A stretch of 24,631 bases of DNA from an uncultured Coriobacteriaceae bacterium (GTDB lineage: Bacteria; Actinomycetota; Coriobacteriia; Coriobacteriales; Eggerthellaceae), in assembly GCA_900552585.1 (NCBI GenBank), contig USAB01000021.1:1-24631 (forward strand), written 5' to 3'. This document shows positions 6,920 through 14,927 of this stretch, piece by piece. Within the stretch, counting starts at the first letter, position 1, and every line of letters starts with the position of its first letter. The translations under genes and the position numbers were made by a program. The notes below the pieces were generated by a model. The model was not told the DNA's origin. It did no database searches and saw only the letters and a program-made list of their open reading frames with translations.

Positions 6920-8035
6920 ATGAAGACGAGCGACTTCGATTACGATCTGCCGGAAGAGCGCATCGCGCAAGAGCCGGCGGCCGATCGCGACGGATGCCGG
7001 ATGCTGGTCATGGACCGGAAGACGGGCGCTTTGGAGGATCGCATCTTTCGGGACATCATCGAGTACCTGGAGCCGGGGGATGTGCTAGTTGCGAACGAGA
7101 CGCGCGTCATGCCGGCTCGCCTGCTGGGCGCGAAGCACGGCACGGGCGGCCAGGCGGAGGTGTTCCTGCTGCGCGAGGTCTTCGGTCGTCCCGGATCGCG
7201 CGACGACGCCTCGCTGGCGGCGAACGGCGAATCGAATCGTAGCGCCACCTGGGAGGTCCTCGTGCGCCCCGGCAAGCGTTTGAAGCCGGGCGCCGTTGTG
7301 GACTTTGCCGACAAAGATGGCAATACGGTGCTGTCTGCCGAGATTGTGGACTGGTCGGACGACGAGGGCAAGGGGGAGCGCGTTGCGCGCTTGACCACGC
7401 AGGCATACGACACGTTGGACGAGGCGCTGCATGCCGTCGGCCATACGCCGTTGCCGCCCTATATCAAGAACTACACGGGCGATGAAGAGCTGTACCAGAC
7501 CGTGTATTCGCGCGAAGAAACGTCCGCAGCTGCTCCGACGGCGGGCCTGCATTTCACGGAAGACCTGATTCGGCGCCTGAAAGATAAGGGCGTCGACTGG
7601 CATACGGTAGAACTGCAGGTGGGCTTGGATACGTTCCGCATCGTGGATGAGGAGGACCCGACGGCCCATACCATGCATACGGAAACGTATTCCGTATCCC
7701 AGGGCACCGTCGACGCCATCAATGCCGCGCATGCGGCAGGGCATCGCGTGATTGCGGTGGGCACTACCAGCGTCCGCAGCTTGGAAAGCGCCTGGGATGA
7801 TGAGGCAGGCTGCCTGAAGGCGCGCGACCATGCGCGCACGAATCTATTCCTGCTGCCCGGCAGCACGTTCCACGTAGTGGATTGCCTGATCACGAACTTC
7901 CATGTGCCGCGCAGCACGTTAATGATGCTGGTCAGTGCTTTCAGCAGCCGCGACAACATCATGCACGCATACAAGCACGCCATCGACAACGAATACCGTA
8001 TGCTGTCGTTCGGCGATGCGATGTTCATCCATTGA
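6920..8035 (+). CDS. queA: S-adenosylmethionine:tRNA ribosyltransferase-isomerase
   Basis: 371 residues. It transfers and isomerises the ribosyl part of S-adenosylmethionine onto 7-aminomethyl-7-deazaguanine in tRNA, giving epoxyqueuosine in the queuosine pathway. The family landmarks are all present: the start MKTSDFDYDLPEERIAQEPA, RDGCRMLVMDRKTG, VLVANETRVMPARLLG, the central TPLPPYIKNY, ETSAAAPTAGLHFTEDL, VGTTSVRSLESAW, and the end LITNFHVPRSTLMMLVSAF. It is slightly longer than usual because of an insert around residues 90-115 (GRPGSRDDASLAANGES). AAGGTGA lies just before the ATG. It forms a single-gene unit ended by the hairpin at 8110. Confidence 0.97.
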   Translation: MKTSDFDYDLPEERIAQEPAADRDGCRMLVMDRKTGALEDRIFRDIIEYLEPGDVLVANETRVMPARLLGAKHGTGGQAEVFLLREVFGRPGSRDDASLAANGESNRSATWEVLVRPGKRLKPGAVVDFADKDGNTVLSAEIVDWSDDEGKGERVARLTTQAYDTLDEALHAVGHTPLPPYIKNYTGDEELYQTVYSREETSAAAPTAGLHFTEDLIRRLKDKGVDWHTVELQVGLDTFRIVDEEDPTAHTMHTETYSVSQGTVDAINAAHAAGHRVIAVGTTSVRSLESAWDDEAGCLKARDHARTNLFLLPGSTFHVVDCLITNFHVPRSTLMMLVSAFSSRDNIMHAYKHAIDNEYRMLSFGDAMFIH

Positions 8036-8109
8036 TTCCGATACCGGTGCGTGCCGGGCGGGACTGCTCTGTGCGGGGCCCGGATCTTTCTTTTCGATAA
8101 CCGATTGAG

Positions 8110-8143
8110 CACGGTGGTCCAAGGGGCCGCCGTGTGCTTTTTT
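8110..8143 (+). terminator. Rho-independent terminator of queA
   Basis: CACGGTGG (8110-8117) pairs with CCGCCGTG (8127-8134, one G-U pair), followed by TGC and six T. It lies 75 bases after the queA stop. Confidence 0.8.
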
Positions 8144-8187
8144 GCGCGCCGTTCTGCCGATATCTTTTTCCGTTGATAGCCGATATG

Positions 8188-8215
8188 TTGCACGTGCGTG
8201 CAGATGATATATGCT
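8188..8215 (+). promoter_or_regulatory. Promoter of the TetR-family regulator gene
   Basis: TTGCAC (8188-8193) and TATGCT (8210-8215) are spaced 16 bases apart. The predicted start falls inside the palindrome that follows. The transcript would have a leader of about 170 bases before the regulator. Confidence 0.55.
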
Positions 8216-8227
8216 TTACTCGAGTAA
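8216..8227. promoter_or_regulatory. Putative operator: perfect 12-bp palindrome TTACTCGAGTAA
   Basis: The palindrome begins directly after the -10 element, so a bound protein would block transcription. TetR-family repressors commonly bind such sites in their own promoters. Autoregulation by the gene at 8391 is inferred. Confidence 0.5.
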
Positions 8228-8243
8228 GATGATGGGGACTGGG

Positions 8244-8312
8244 GTGAATACATCCGCAGACGCAACGGCGGTATACCTACACCGCGTTCTGGTTTCTATC
8301 CTCATATGTTAG
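8244..8312 (+). CDS. Possible 22-codon leader ORF upstream of the TetR gene
   Basis: GTG 8244 to TAG 8310-8312 encodes VNTSADATAVYLHRVLVSIL plus IC. A G-rich run (GGGGACTGGG) precedes it. It lies in the predicted leader of the regulator mRNA. Evidence is only the open frame and G-rich upstream run, so it may be chance. The remaining leader (8313-8390) has no other gene. Confidence 0.2.
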   Translation: MNTSADATAVYLHRVLVSILIC

Positions 8313-8390
8313 AGTTCAAGTACCAATGAGGAACCTTGCCGGTAGAAGGGAAGCTGTCGGTAAGGGCAATAGACCAAGGGGGATTCGGCC

Positions 8391-8945
8391 ATGTATCAAG
8401 GCACCAATCCGAAAGCGCTGCAATCCATGAAGCGCATCGAGGACGCTTTGGTGAAGCTGATGCAGGAAACGCCGTACGAAAACGTGTCGGTGACAGCCAT
8501 CTGCAAAGAAGCCGGCATTTCGAGGCCGACGTTCTACAAGAACTTCAACGACAAAGATGAGGTCATCAGCAGTATCTTCAAAAAGACGTTCGAGCGGGCG
8601 AAGGAGCAGTTCCGGGGCGAAGGGAATTCGGAGGTCTCCGATGCCGTGAGGTTGTTCATCGCCCAATTCGAGGGCAAAGAGGCCTTCGTGCGCATGATGG
8701 CCGACAATCGGCTGTTCGGCCTGTTCCAGATGCGCCTGCTGGAGTCCTTGAAAGACACGACCAGCGTCGTTGCGAGCGAGGAATGGCCGGAGGAGCGCCT
8801 GGCGTATCTCCATGCGTTCTATAGCGGCGGCCTTGCCTGCCTGCTGCTGCATTGGAGCGGACAGGAAAGCCCCATTTCCATCGATGAGCTGGGAGATTTT
8901 GCGGCCGGATTGGTGGATGGAACGGTGTACGAAGCCCTGCAATAA
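8391..8945 (+). CDS. TetR/AcrR-family transcriptional regulator
   Basis: 184 residues. The N-terminal DNA-binding domain (residues about 13-63) is typical: RIEDALVKLMQETPYENVSV, then TAICKEAGISRPTFYKNFND and KDEVISSIFKK, with the family's helix-turn-helix and the F/Y-Y-x-N/H-F-x-x-K motif. The C-terminal part (about 70-184) is the ligand-binding/dimerisation region, with the ordinary pattern FYSGGLACLLLHWSGQE near its end. Ligand and targets cannot be read from sequence. It is monocistronic, ended by a strong terminator, and has no transporter or enzyme beside it, unlike many TetR genes. A G-rich run lies before the ATG. Control of the adjacent pilus locus is possible but unsupported. Confidence 0.9.
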   Translation: MYQGTNPKALQSMKRIEDALVKLMQETPYENVSVTAICKEAGISRPTFYKNFNDKDEVISSIFKKTFERAKEQFRGEGNSEVSDAVRLFIAQFEGKEAFVRMMADNRLFGLFQMRLLESLKDTTSVVASEEWPEERLAYLHAFYSGGLACLLLHWSGQESPISIDELGDFAAGLVDGTVYEALQ

Positions 8946-9013
8946 CGGAGCGTTCGCCGGTTCTTCGACGCCGGTAAGTGGGCGCCTGCGCATTCGGCTG
9001 CAAGTGATAACGG

Positions 9014-9052
9014 CCCTCCGCATCTCGGGTAACGAGATGCGGAGGGCTTTTT
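9014..9052 (+). terminator. Strong Rho-independent terminator after the TetR gene
   Basis: A perfect 14-bp stem (9014-9027 with 9033-9046, loop GGTAA) is followed by CTTTTT. It separates the regulator from the pilus locus. Confidence 0.93.
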
Positions 9053-9356
9053 CGTGCTTTGAGTTCGCGGGTGCCCCGTGCTCTTGCGTGGTGTTTGCGA
9101 TCTTGCGCGGAGGCCGTGCCCTTCCGGTGGCGTTTGCGCCCCCGCGATGCTAATGCGTTGCACATTTCCTGCAGCGCGACTCGATTTCCGCTGCGTTTCC
9201 CTATGGCTGGTTTTCGACCAATTCCTGTCCTGTGACAAGGGGTTTTAGTGCTGCGGTGCGCGTGCGCTAGCCCTGCACGATGCTGGCGGGGGAAACCTCG
9301 TAACGGCGCGCGAGCGCCTTCCTTCACGATGGCGGTAACCGGAAGGGAGGACGGTC
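9053..9356. other. Intergenic stretch before the Tad pilus locus
   Basis: 304 bases with no convincing ORF. It must hold the pilus promoter, but I find no good -35/-10 pair by eye. A small GGCGC-GCGA-GCGCC hairpin lies near 9303-9316, close to the cpaB ribosome site GGAGG. I looked for a c-di-GMP riboswitch, since these can control pili, and did not see its conserved core. Confidence 0.5.
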
Positions 9357-10001
9357 ATGGGAGATAAGCGAATGGTTGTAGCCGGGATTATCTCGGGGAT
9401 TGTGTGCGCAGCAGCGGTATTCGCCTACACGCAGTCGGTTACCGCGCAAGCGGATCAGGAGCGTGCAGAGGCGCTTTCGCGCTATGGCGGCGAGCGAGTG
9501 GAAGTGGTCGTTTCGAAGCGCACCATCTTGCCCGGCGAGACGATTTCCCAATCGGATGTGGAAACAAAGCAATGGCTGACCGACCTCCTTCCGGAAAACG
9601 CTATGGAGGACGAGAAGGACGTGGTCGGCAAGCAGGTTGCCTCCACGGTCGTATCGGGCGAGGTGATCACCTCGACGAGGTTCGAGCAGAGCAGCGCGAA
9701 GGTCGAGGTACCCCGGGGCATGGTTGCTGTCAGCCTTCCCACGGAAGAAGTGAAGGCCGTCGGCGGCGCCATCTCGTCGGGCACGAGCATCGACATCTAT
9801 CTGACCGGCAACAGCGGCACGAAGCTGCTGGGCAAGGGGGTGTTGGTGCTGGCCACCAGTGCCGGGGAATCCGAGGATGCTGCCGGGAAATCCGTTTCCT
9901 GGGTAACGGTGGCAGTGAAGCCAAATGCGGTCGAGGAGTATGTCTCATCTGCGGAAACGGGGAACCTGTACTTCGCCATACCGGGAGAGGAGGAGAAGTG
10001 A
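9357..10001 (+). CDS. cpaB: Flp pilus assembly protein CpaB (RcpC), SAF domain
   Basis: 214 residues. One N-terminal membrane segment (residues 7-25, VVAGIISGIVCAAAVFAY) anchors it. A SAF-type domain follows (about 48-112): VEVVVSKRTILPGETISQSD, then VGKQVASTVVSGEVITSTRF. A conserved region with RGMVAVSLPTEEV and a SGTSIDIYL motif then runs to the end (about 120-205). CpaB/RcpC proteins belong to the Tad pilus machine and sit on the outer face of the membrane; in diderms they work with the secretin, which a monoderm lacks. The start is set by GGAGG nine bases before the ATG. It is the first gene of the locus; tadZ starts two bases after its stop. Confidence 0.9.
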   Translation: MGDKRMVVAGIISGIVCAAAVFAYTQSVTAQADQERAEALSRYGGERVEVVVSKRTILPGETISQSDVETKQWLTDLLPENAMEDEKDVVGKQVASTVVSGEVITSTRFEQSSAKVEVPRGMVAVSLPTEEVKAVGGAISSGTSIDIYLTGNSGTKLLGKGVLVLATSAGESEDAAGKSVSWVTVAVKPNAVEEYVSSAETGNLYFAIPGEEEK

Positions 10002-10003
10002 GC

Positions 10004-11494
10004 ATGCAAAGAGTGGTCCTGTGCGCCGACGGGCAGAGCCTCCAGCATCCCGACCTATTGGGTCTGGAGGGTGAGAGCCTTCCGCGGCAGGAATGGCTGA
10101 AGCCCATCTCCCATGCGGAGGAGGCGCGTCGCTACCTGCATCGGGACAGCGCCATCGAAGAGGTGTGGGTTGCTTCGAGCGACGAAATGGATCCGATAAA
10201 CCTTGCCGCAGCGCTGAAGCGGGATTCCAGCAGCCGTCCCGTGTACTTGCTTACGCATCAGGGAAACGGCTCTCTGCGGAGCCGCGCCAGCGCGGCAGGT
10301 ATCGATGGCGTCATCGATGCCAAAGAACTGGCGAATCGCTATGCGCGCCGCAAGGCGGCCCAACGCCGTGCGGTGACGGCATCTTCCGATTCCGTTGGGA
10401 CGGCATCGGGGGAACGGCTTGGCACGTCTGTGCCGACCGCGTCAAGCGACTGCGGCAATGGGGCGATGCAGACGGCGCGGTTGCAGCGCATCGATCCCGA
10501 GGCTGCGCAAGGCCGGCGGAGTCCTGCGCCTGATGCTGCGGAGCGTCCTGCGGTATTCAGGGGCTCCGGCACGCGGCAGGGCCGGGCGCGGAGGGAGCGG
10601 AGGGCAGCAGGCGGCGTGAGCGCAACGGCGCAGCCGAAACGCGAACGCGTGCAGGCGGCCGATTTGTTCGGACAATCGGGAACGCGTCCGGCGGTAAGCC
10701 GGGTGGACGGCGCCTATATCCTGACGGTCGCCAGTGCCGGCGGCGGGGTGGGCAAAAGCACTGTTGCCGTGCTCTCAGCGCTGATAGCGCAGGCTTTGGG
10801 GTATCGCACGCTGCTGCTGGATGCAGATCTGCAGTTCGGCGATGCTGCGCAGCTGCTGTCCGCCCGCAATCCGCTGCGCATCGACCAGGCGCTGCGCGAT
10901 CCGCTGCGCTTAGAGCAGCTTGTGCCGCAGGAGGGAAGGCCTGCGCTGTTGGCGGCTCCGACGGGCGTGGAGGATTCGGAGATGGTCGGCGAGCAGCTGG
11001 AGGCGCTGATGGACCGGCTCCGCCGCGCGTTCGACGTGATCATCGTGAACACCGGGTCGTTCTGGATGGAGCAGCATATCAGGCTGCTCGAACTCAGCTC
11101 GAACACGCTGTTCCTGGTAGATCAACGTCCCACTTCGCTAAAGGCCATCAAGCGTGCGCTTGAACTCTGTGCCCGCTGCGGCGTGGCATCCACGCCGTTC
11201 CTGTTCGCGGTGAACCGTTGCTCGCGAAACGGCATGCTGACGTCGTTGGATATCTCGTGTGCGCTGAACGGGGCGAAGGTGGTCGAACTCAAGGACGGCG
11301 GGCGCGAGGTGGAGGAGCTCATGGGTGCCGGCATGGCGCCCGAACTGCTGAAGACGCGAAACGACTTCTGCCAAAGCCTGCAGGCGTTCCTGGTGGATAT
11401 CCTGCCTGAGGCGTCTCGGCGGGAGCGGCAGGTGGCCCGTCCCGTGCAGACTCCAAGGCACGTGATGCCGTTCCGGCGGAGAAGGAGGGCATGA
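10004..11494 (+). CDS. tadZ: TadZ/CpaE-like pilus localisation ATPase
   Basis: 496 residues from ATG 10004, with AGGAGG ten bases upstream; GTG 9998, overlapping the cpaB stop, is the alternative. Residues 1-115 resemble the atypical receiver domain of TadZ/CpaE (EEVWVASSDEMDPINLAAAL, RPVYLLTHQ, GIDGVIDA). Residues 116-235 are a low-complexity Arg/Ala/Ser linker. A MinD/ParA-type ATPase domain follows (236-470): ILTVASAGGGVGKSTVAVLS with the P-loop at 245-253, then LLLDADLQFGDAAQLLS and a VIIVNT switch. The protein marks the site of Tad pilus assembly in the cell. The 'signature' lysine of the deviant Walker A (KGGVGK) is replaced by Gly. The frame is open upstream to 9404, but that part overlaps cpaB and is a shadow. 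Confidence 0.88.
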   Translation: MQRVVLCADGQSLQHPDLLGLEGESLPRQEWLKPISHAEEARRYLHRDSAIEEVWVASSDEMDPINLAAALKRDSSSRPVYLLTHQGNGSLRSRASAAGIDGVIDAKELANRYARRKAAQRRAVTASSDSVGTASGERLGTSVPTASSDCGNGAMQTARLQRIDPEAAQGRRSPAPDAAERPAVFRGSGTRQGRARRERRAAGGVSATAQPKRERVQAADLFGQSGTRPAVSRVDGAYILTVASAGGGVGKSTVAVLSALIAQALGYRTLLLDADLQFGDAAQLLSARNPLRIDQALRDPLRLEQLVPQEGRPALLAAPTGVEDSEMVGEQLEALMDRLRRAFDVIIVNTGSFWMEQHIRLLELSSNTLFLVDQRPTSLKAIKRALELCARCGVASTPFLFAVNRCSRNGMLTSLDISCALNGAKVVELKDGGREVEELMGAGMAPELLKTRNDFCQSLQAFLVDILPEASRRERQVARPVQTPRHVMPFRRRRRA

Positions 11495-12837
11495 TGACGC
11501 TGAATGATTGCATCCGAGCGGCGGGGAATACGGTCGAGGCATACGGTTCGGATCTGCACAGCATGCAGCTTGATGCCCTGAAGCAGCAGCTGTGGCTGCA
11601 TATTCCCAGCGACAAGCTTGCGCGGATGGTCACAGACAATCCTCTGCGCGCTGAGAACGAGATTCGCAGCATATGCCGCCAGGTCTTCGCGCAAAACGCT
11701 ATTCCCCGAAGCGGCATGCTGGATGAAGAGGACCGTGAGGCGCTGGTTCGGGCGCTGCTGGACGCCCTCTTCGGCCTGGGGCCGCTCGAGGCGATGCTCG
11801 CGGATCCGGAGATCACGGAGATCATGGTGAACGGCACGCATTCCGTTTACTGCGAACGTCGCGGTAAGTTGTTCGCCTGCGGACAGTCGTTCGCCTCCGA
11901 CGAGGAGGTCCGGGCGTTGATAGATCGGATTATCAGTCCTTTGGGGAGGCGCATCGACGAATCGTTGCCCATGGTGAATGCGCGTTTGCCGGAAGGCCAT
12001 CGCGTGCATGCCGTGATCCCGCCGCTTTCGTTGGACGGCCCCGTGCTGACCATCCGAAAATTTGCGGAGCATGTAATCACGTTGGACGAGATGGTGGACA
12101 TGAACTCGCTGGACGGGGAAACGGCGCAGTTCCTGAGATGGGCGGTTGCGGCAAGGGTGAGCATCGCCGTTTCCGGGGGCACGGGTACCGGTAAAACCAC
12201 TCTGCTCAATGCCCTTTCGTGCGAGATTCCGTTCGAGGAGCGCATTCTGACCATCGAGGATTCGGCTGAGCTGAGGTTCCTGGAACATCCGCATGTCGTT
12301 CGCCTGGAGGCGCGGCCTGCGAATGCGGAAGGCACGGGGGAGGTCACCATCCGAGATCTGGTGGTCAATGCATTGCGCATGCGTCCCGATCGGATAGTGG
12401 TGGGCGAATGCCGCGGTGCGGAGGCGCTGGATATGCTGCAGGCAATGAACACGGGTCACGACGGGTCGCTGACCACGCTTCATGCGAATTCTCCGGCGGA
12501 TGCCGTGTCGCGCCTGGCGGTTATGGTGCGCTATGCGGCCGACCTCCCGGCGGATGTCGTCGAACGGCAAATCGCCTCTGCCATTGACGTGGTGCTGCAA
12601 CTTGCCCGCGCGCCTTCCGGCGACCGCTACCTCTCGCAGATCGTCGCGCTCTCATACGACGACGAGAAGCACACCGTGCGCGTGACGCCCCTGTTCGAAC
12701 GCGAGTATTTCCAGAGCGAAGGGGTCTGGTCTGCTGTGCCGGATTGGATGGATAGGTTGGAAGTCCGCGGTCTTGCCCGGGGAGAGGAGGTTGCCGAATG
12801 GAAACGGCGAGTTGGCTTGCTTGCACCGCCTTCGTGA
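11491..12837 (+). CDS. tadA: TadA/CpaF secretion ATPase of the Flp pilus
   Basis: 448 residues, a cytoplasmic type II/IV secretion ATPase that powers pilus assembly. Visible landmarks are the N-terminal FGLGPLEAMLADPEITEIMV (94-113), RIDESLPMVNARLPEGHRVH (154-173), Walker A GGTGTGKTT (229-237), the Asp box RILTIEDSAEL (251-261), Walker B RIVVGE (301-306) and the His box TGHDGSLTTLH (321-331). Length is normal. It overlaps the tadZ stop (ATGATGA); ATG 11494 is an equivalent start. GGAGAAGGAGG lies just upstream. Its 3' end overlaps tadB by 40 bases, which suggests translational coupling. Confidence 0.97.
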   Translation: MMTLNDCIRAAGNTVEAYGSDLHSMQLDALKQQLWLHIPSDKLARMVTDNPLRAENEIRSICRQVFAQNAIPRSGMLDEEDREALVRALLDALFGLGPLEAMLADPEITEIMVNGTHSVYCERRGKLFACGQSFASDEEVRALIDRIISPLGRRIDESLPMVNARLPEGHRVHAVIPPLSLDGPVLTIRKFAEHVITLDEMVDMNSLDGETAQFLRWAVAARVSIAVSGGTGTGKTTLLNALSCEIPFEERILTIEDSAELRFLEHPHVVRLEARPANAEGTGEVTIRDLVVNALRMRPDRIVVGECRGAEALDMLQAMNTGHDGSLTTLHANSPADAVSRLAVMVRYAADLPADVVERQIASAIDVVLQLARAPSGDRYLSQIVALSYDDEKHTVRVTPLFEREYFQSEGVWSAVPDWMDRLEVRGLARGEEVAEWKRRVGLLAPPS

Positions 12838-13778
12838 CGGCGTTTTTCGCAGGATGCTGTTTGTGCATGCAAGTTGTCCGATTCGCGCGCTCGGTGGGCC
12901 ATTCTGTGCTGTCGCTCCGCGGGCAGGGCGACGAAGCATCGCGTCGCGCCGGCCGGACCAGGTTGCTGCGCAACGGCGTGCCGTTCCTTGTACCGCTTGC
13001 GGAACGCCTGCTGCGCATGGAGAGGATGGACGGGCTTGCCGAGCTGCTGGTGCGCGGTTGTCGCCTCCATGGGTGGGATGCCACGAAAACGGGCCTGCTG
13101 AGCATATTGGGTCTGGGTTCGGCAGTGCTGTTCGCGGCAGGATGTGCGTTCGGGTCTGCACTGCTGGGCATTGCCTTAGCGATCATCTTCGTGTTCGCGA
13201 TGGTGGTTGCCGCAAAGCGGGCCATCGAGACAGCGCATGACCAGCTGCGTGATGGCATTCCCGGCGTTCTACGTTCGATGAATGCCTGTTTCCATGCGGG
13301 GTACACGTTGCTTCAGACGTTTCGCCAGATTGCCACGGAAACGGATGACGAGATTGCGGGGTATTTCGATCGGGCGGCATCTGGCCTGGAGACGGGCAAA
13401 ACCACCCATCGGGTGCTTGAGGAATTAAGGCGCGATGCCGATTTGCCGGAATTGGGATTCGTGATCGTCGCGCTGGAAGTGCAGCATCGGACCGGCGGGA
13501 GCATGCGGCAGATCATCGATTCGGCATGCGATGCGGTGAACCAGGAGCTTGCCCTGCGCAGGTCGCTGCGCGTCCAGACGGCACAGGCGCGGCTTTCCGC
13601 TCAGGTGGTGACCATCATGCCGTTTGTGCTCATCGCGCTGTTGTCCACATTCACGCAGGATTTCCTGGCGCCGTTCTTCTCATCGGCATCGGGCATTGCG
13701 GTGTTGACGGTGGCGCTTGCCATGCAGGCGGCGGGTGTTGCGGCGGTTCGGAAGCTGTTGGAGGTGAGGGATGAATGA
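12798..13778 (+). CDS. tadB: TadB, inner-membrane platform protein of the Tad pilus
   Basis: 326 residues. A first membrane segment lies near residues 5-25, a hydrophobic pair at about 100-138, then a type II secretion F-like domain (about 150-285; DQLRDGIPGVLRSMNACFHA, GYTLLQTFRQIA, LGFVIVALEVQHRTGGSMRQ) and two C-terminal segments (268-285, 299-317). TadB and TadC form the membrane platform on which TadA acts. The start at ATG 12798 is supported by GGAGAGGAGG upstream, inside tadA. Its stop shares bases with the tadC start (ATGATCG/TGA). Confidence 0.92.
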   Translation: METASWLACTAFVTAFFAGCCLCMQVVRFARSVGHSVLSLRGQGDEASRRAGRTRLLRNGVPFLVPLAERLLRMERMDGLAELLVRGCRLHGWDATKTGLLSILGLGSAVLFAAGCAFGSALLGIALAIIFVFAMVVAAKRAIETAHDQLRDGIPGVLRSMNACFHAGYTLLQTFRQIATETDDEIAGYFDRAASGLETGKTTHRVLEELRRDADLPELGFVIVALEVQHRTGGSMRQIIDSACDAVNQELALRRSLRVQTAQARLSAQVVTIMPFVLIALLSTFTQDFLAPFFSSASGIAVLTVALAMQAAGVAAVRKLLEVRDE

Positions 13779-14716
13779 TCGGGGATCGAACGGCATTGGC
13801 CATCGCCGTGGCATGCGCTGCGGCATGCGGCTCGCTGCTGTTCTCGGCGTTCATGCGCAGCAGACGCGTTGCGCAAAGGAAGCGGACGGCGCGGGAGCTG
13901 GCCGCGCAGTCCGGGGAAGAGGCGCTGTTTTCGCTGCCGGAATCAACCGGGTTGGCACATCGCGTGCTGCTAACGGTGCAGCGGGAAAGCCGAGCGGAAC
14001 AGGGCGGCGCCAGCATGATGCGCCTGCCGTTTTCGGACAGGTTCGACCCCGGAGAGCGGCTGCTGATGCATGTGGGCATGAGCGGATCTGTTACCGTGCG
14101 TGGCGTCCGGTTGTCCCGCATGAAGCTTGCCGTGGGAGGAACCGCGGTAGGCGGCGTGACGGGCGCGGTGTTCACGGCGGAGCTGGCCGTGCTCGGCATG
14201 CTGGCCGGCGCTTGCATCGGATTCGCATTGCCTGGTTGGGCGCTCAAACGAGAGGCGCGCACGCGAAGCGAGGACGCTGAGCGGCATCTCTCGGAGATGA
14301 TCGAGGTCGTCATGCTGGGTATGCACAGTGGGCTTTCACTGGAGAAGTCGTTCGCGTTGTATCCCCGGTACTTCGATACGGCGTTGGCGCATAGCGTGGC
14401 GAAGACGGTGAGCCAGTGGGAGACCGGCTTGGTGCAGCGGGAAGAGGCCCTGCGAAACCTGGCGGCGCAGTACGATTCCGTGCTCCTTGACCGGGTGGTG
14501 GAGAGCGCGATCCGGTCGCTTCGCTTCGGAAGCCCGCTTGCGGATGCACTCGAGGCATCGGCGGTGGAATCGCGCGCCCTGCATCGGGCGCGCATGGAGG
14601 AGCGTATTGCGAAGGCCCCGGTGAAGATGATGCTTCCCGTGGGAACGTTGATACTGCCAGCCATGTTGCTGCTGGTCATGGGGCCGGTGATTCTGGAATT
14701 GATGACGGAGTTTTAG
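13775..14716 (+). CDS. tadC: TadC, inner-membrane platform protein of the Tad pilus
   Basis: 313 residues. An N-terminal membrane segment lies at 7-26, and a Gly/Ala-rich hydrophobic region at about 120-152. The type II secretion F-like domain then follows (about 165-295; HLSEMIEVVMLGMHSGLSLE, then SFALYPRY, VSQWETGL) and ends in a hydrophobic helix LPVGTLILPAMLLLVMGPVI. It pairs with TadB. It overlaps tadB by four bases (ATGA). The stop TAG is followed ten bases later by the first pilin. Confidence 0.92.
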   Translation: MIGDRTALAIAVACAAACGSLLFSAFMRSRRVAQRKRTARELAAQSGEEALFSLPESTGLAHRVLLTVQRESRAEQGGASMMRLPFSDRFDPGERLLMHVGMSGSVTVRGVRLSRMKLAVGGTAVGGVTGAVFTAELAVLGMLAGACIGFALPGWALKREARTRSEDAERHLSEMIEVVMLGMHSGLSLEKSFALYPRYFDTALAHSVAKTVSQWETGLVQREEALRNLAAQYDSVLLDRVVESAIRSLRFGSPLADALEASAVESRALHRARMEERIAKAPVKMMLPVGTLILPAMLLLVMGPVILELMTEF

Positions 14717-14726
14717 GAGGTATGCC

Positions 14727-14927
14727 ATGGAAAGGGTTTGGAATTGGTGGACGTGCCTGTGGGTGCGGATGGCGGCGTTGTTTCGGGACAGGAGGGGGCA
14801 GGGAACAACGGAATACGCCATTCTCGTGGGCGTGCTGGTGGTTATCGCCATTTTGGCCATCACGCTATTCAAGCCGAAGATTCAAGAGCTGTGGAATGCA
14901 ATCGCCGCAGGCATCAACGGGTTGTAG
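14727..14927 (+). CDS. flp: Flp-type prepilin (main pilin)
   Basis: 66 residues. A 24-residue leader with basic residues (FRDRRG) is followed by the class III cleavage site G24/QGTTEYA, with Glu at +5 and Tyr at +6. A hydrophobic helix (ILVGVLVVIAILAITLF) and a short C-terminus KPKIQELWNAIAAGINGL complete the protein. This is a textbook Flp/Fap pilin; the mature form is about 42 residues and assembles into the pilus fibre. AGGAGG lies seven bases before the ATG. No prepilin peptidase gene is in the window. Confidence 0.95.
   Translation: MERVWNWWTCLWVRMAALFRDRRGQGTTEYAILVGVLVVIAILAITLFKPKIQELWNAIAAGINGL

Noticed and set aside
6774..6920. tRNA-Val as integration site of a mobile island containing the pilus locus
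   Set aside because: No integrase and no second copy of the tRNA 3' end was noticed in the window; neighbouring genes are housekeeping with even composition.
9053..9356. c-di-GMP or other riboswitch before cpaB
   Set aside because: GGTAACC-like pieces near 9330 recall GEMM riboswitches, but the conserved core (GCAAACC, GCAAAGCC pattern) is missing.
9404..10003. Long open extension upstream of tadZ in its frame
   Set aside because: It overlaps cpaB almost completely, codes for an Arg/Gly-rich sequence without domain, and has no ribosome site; it is a shadow of GC-rich cpaB.
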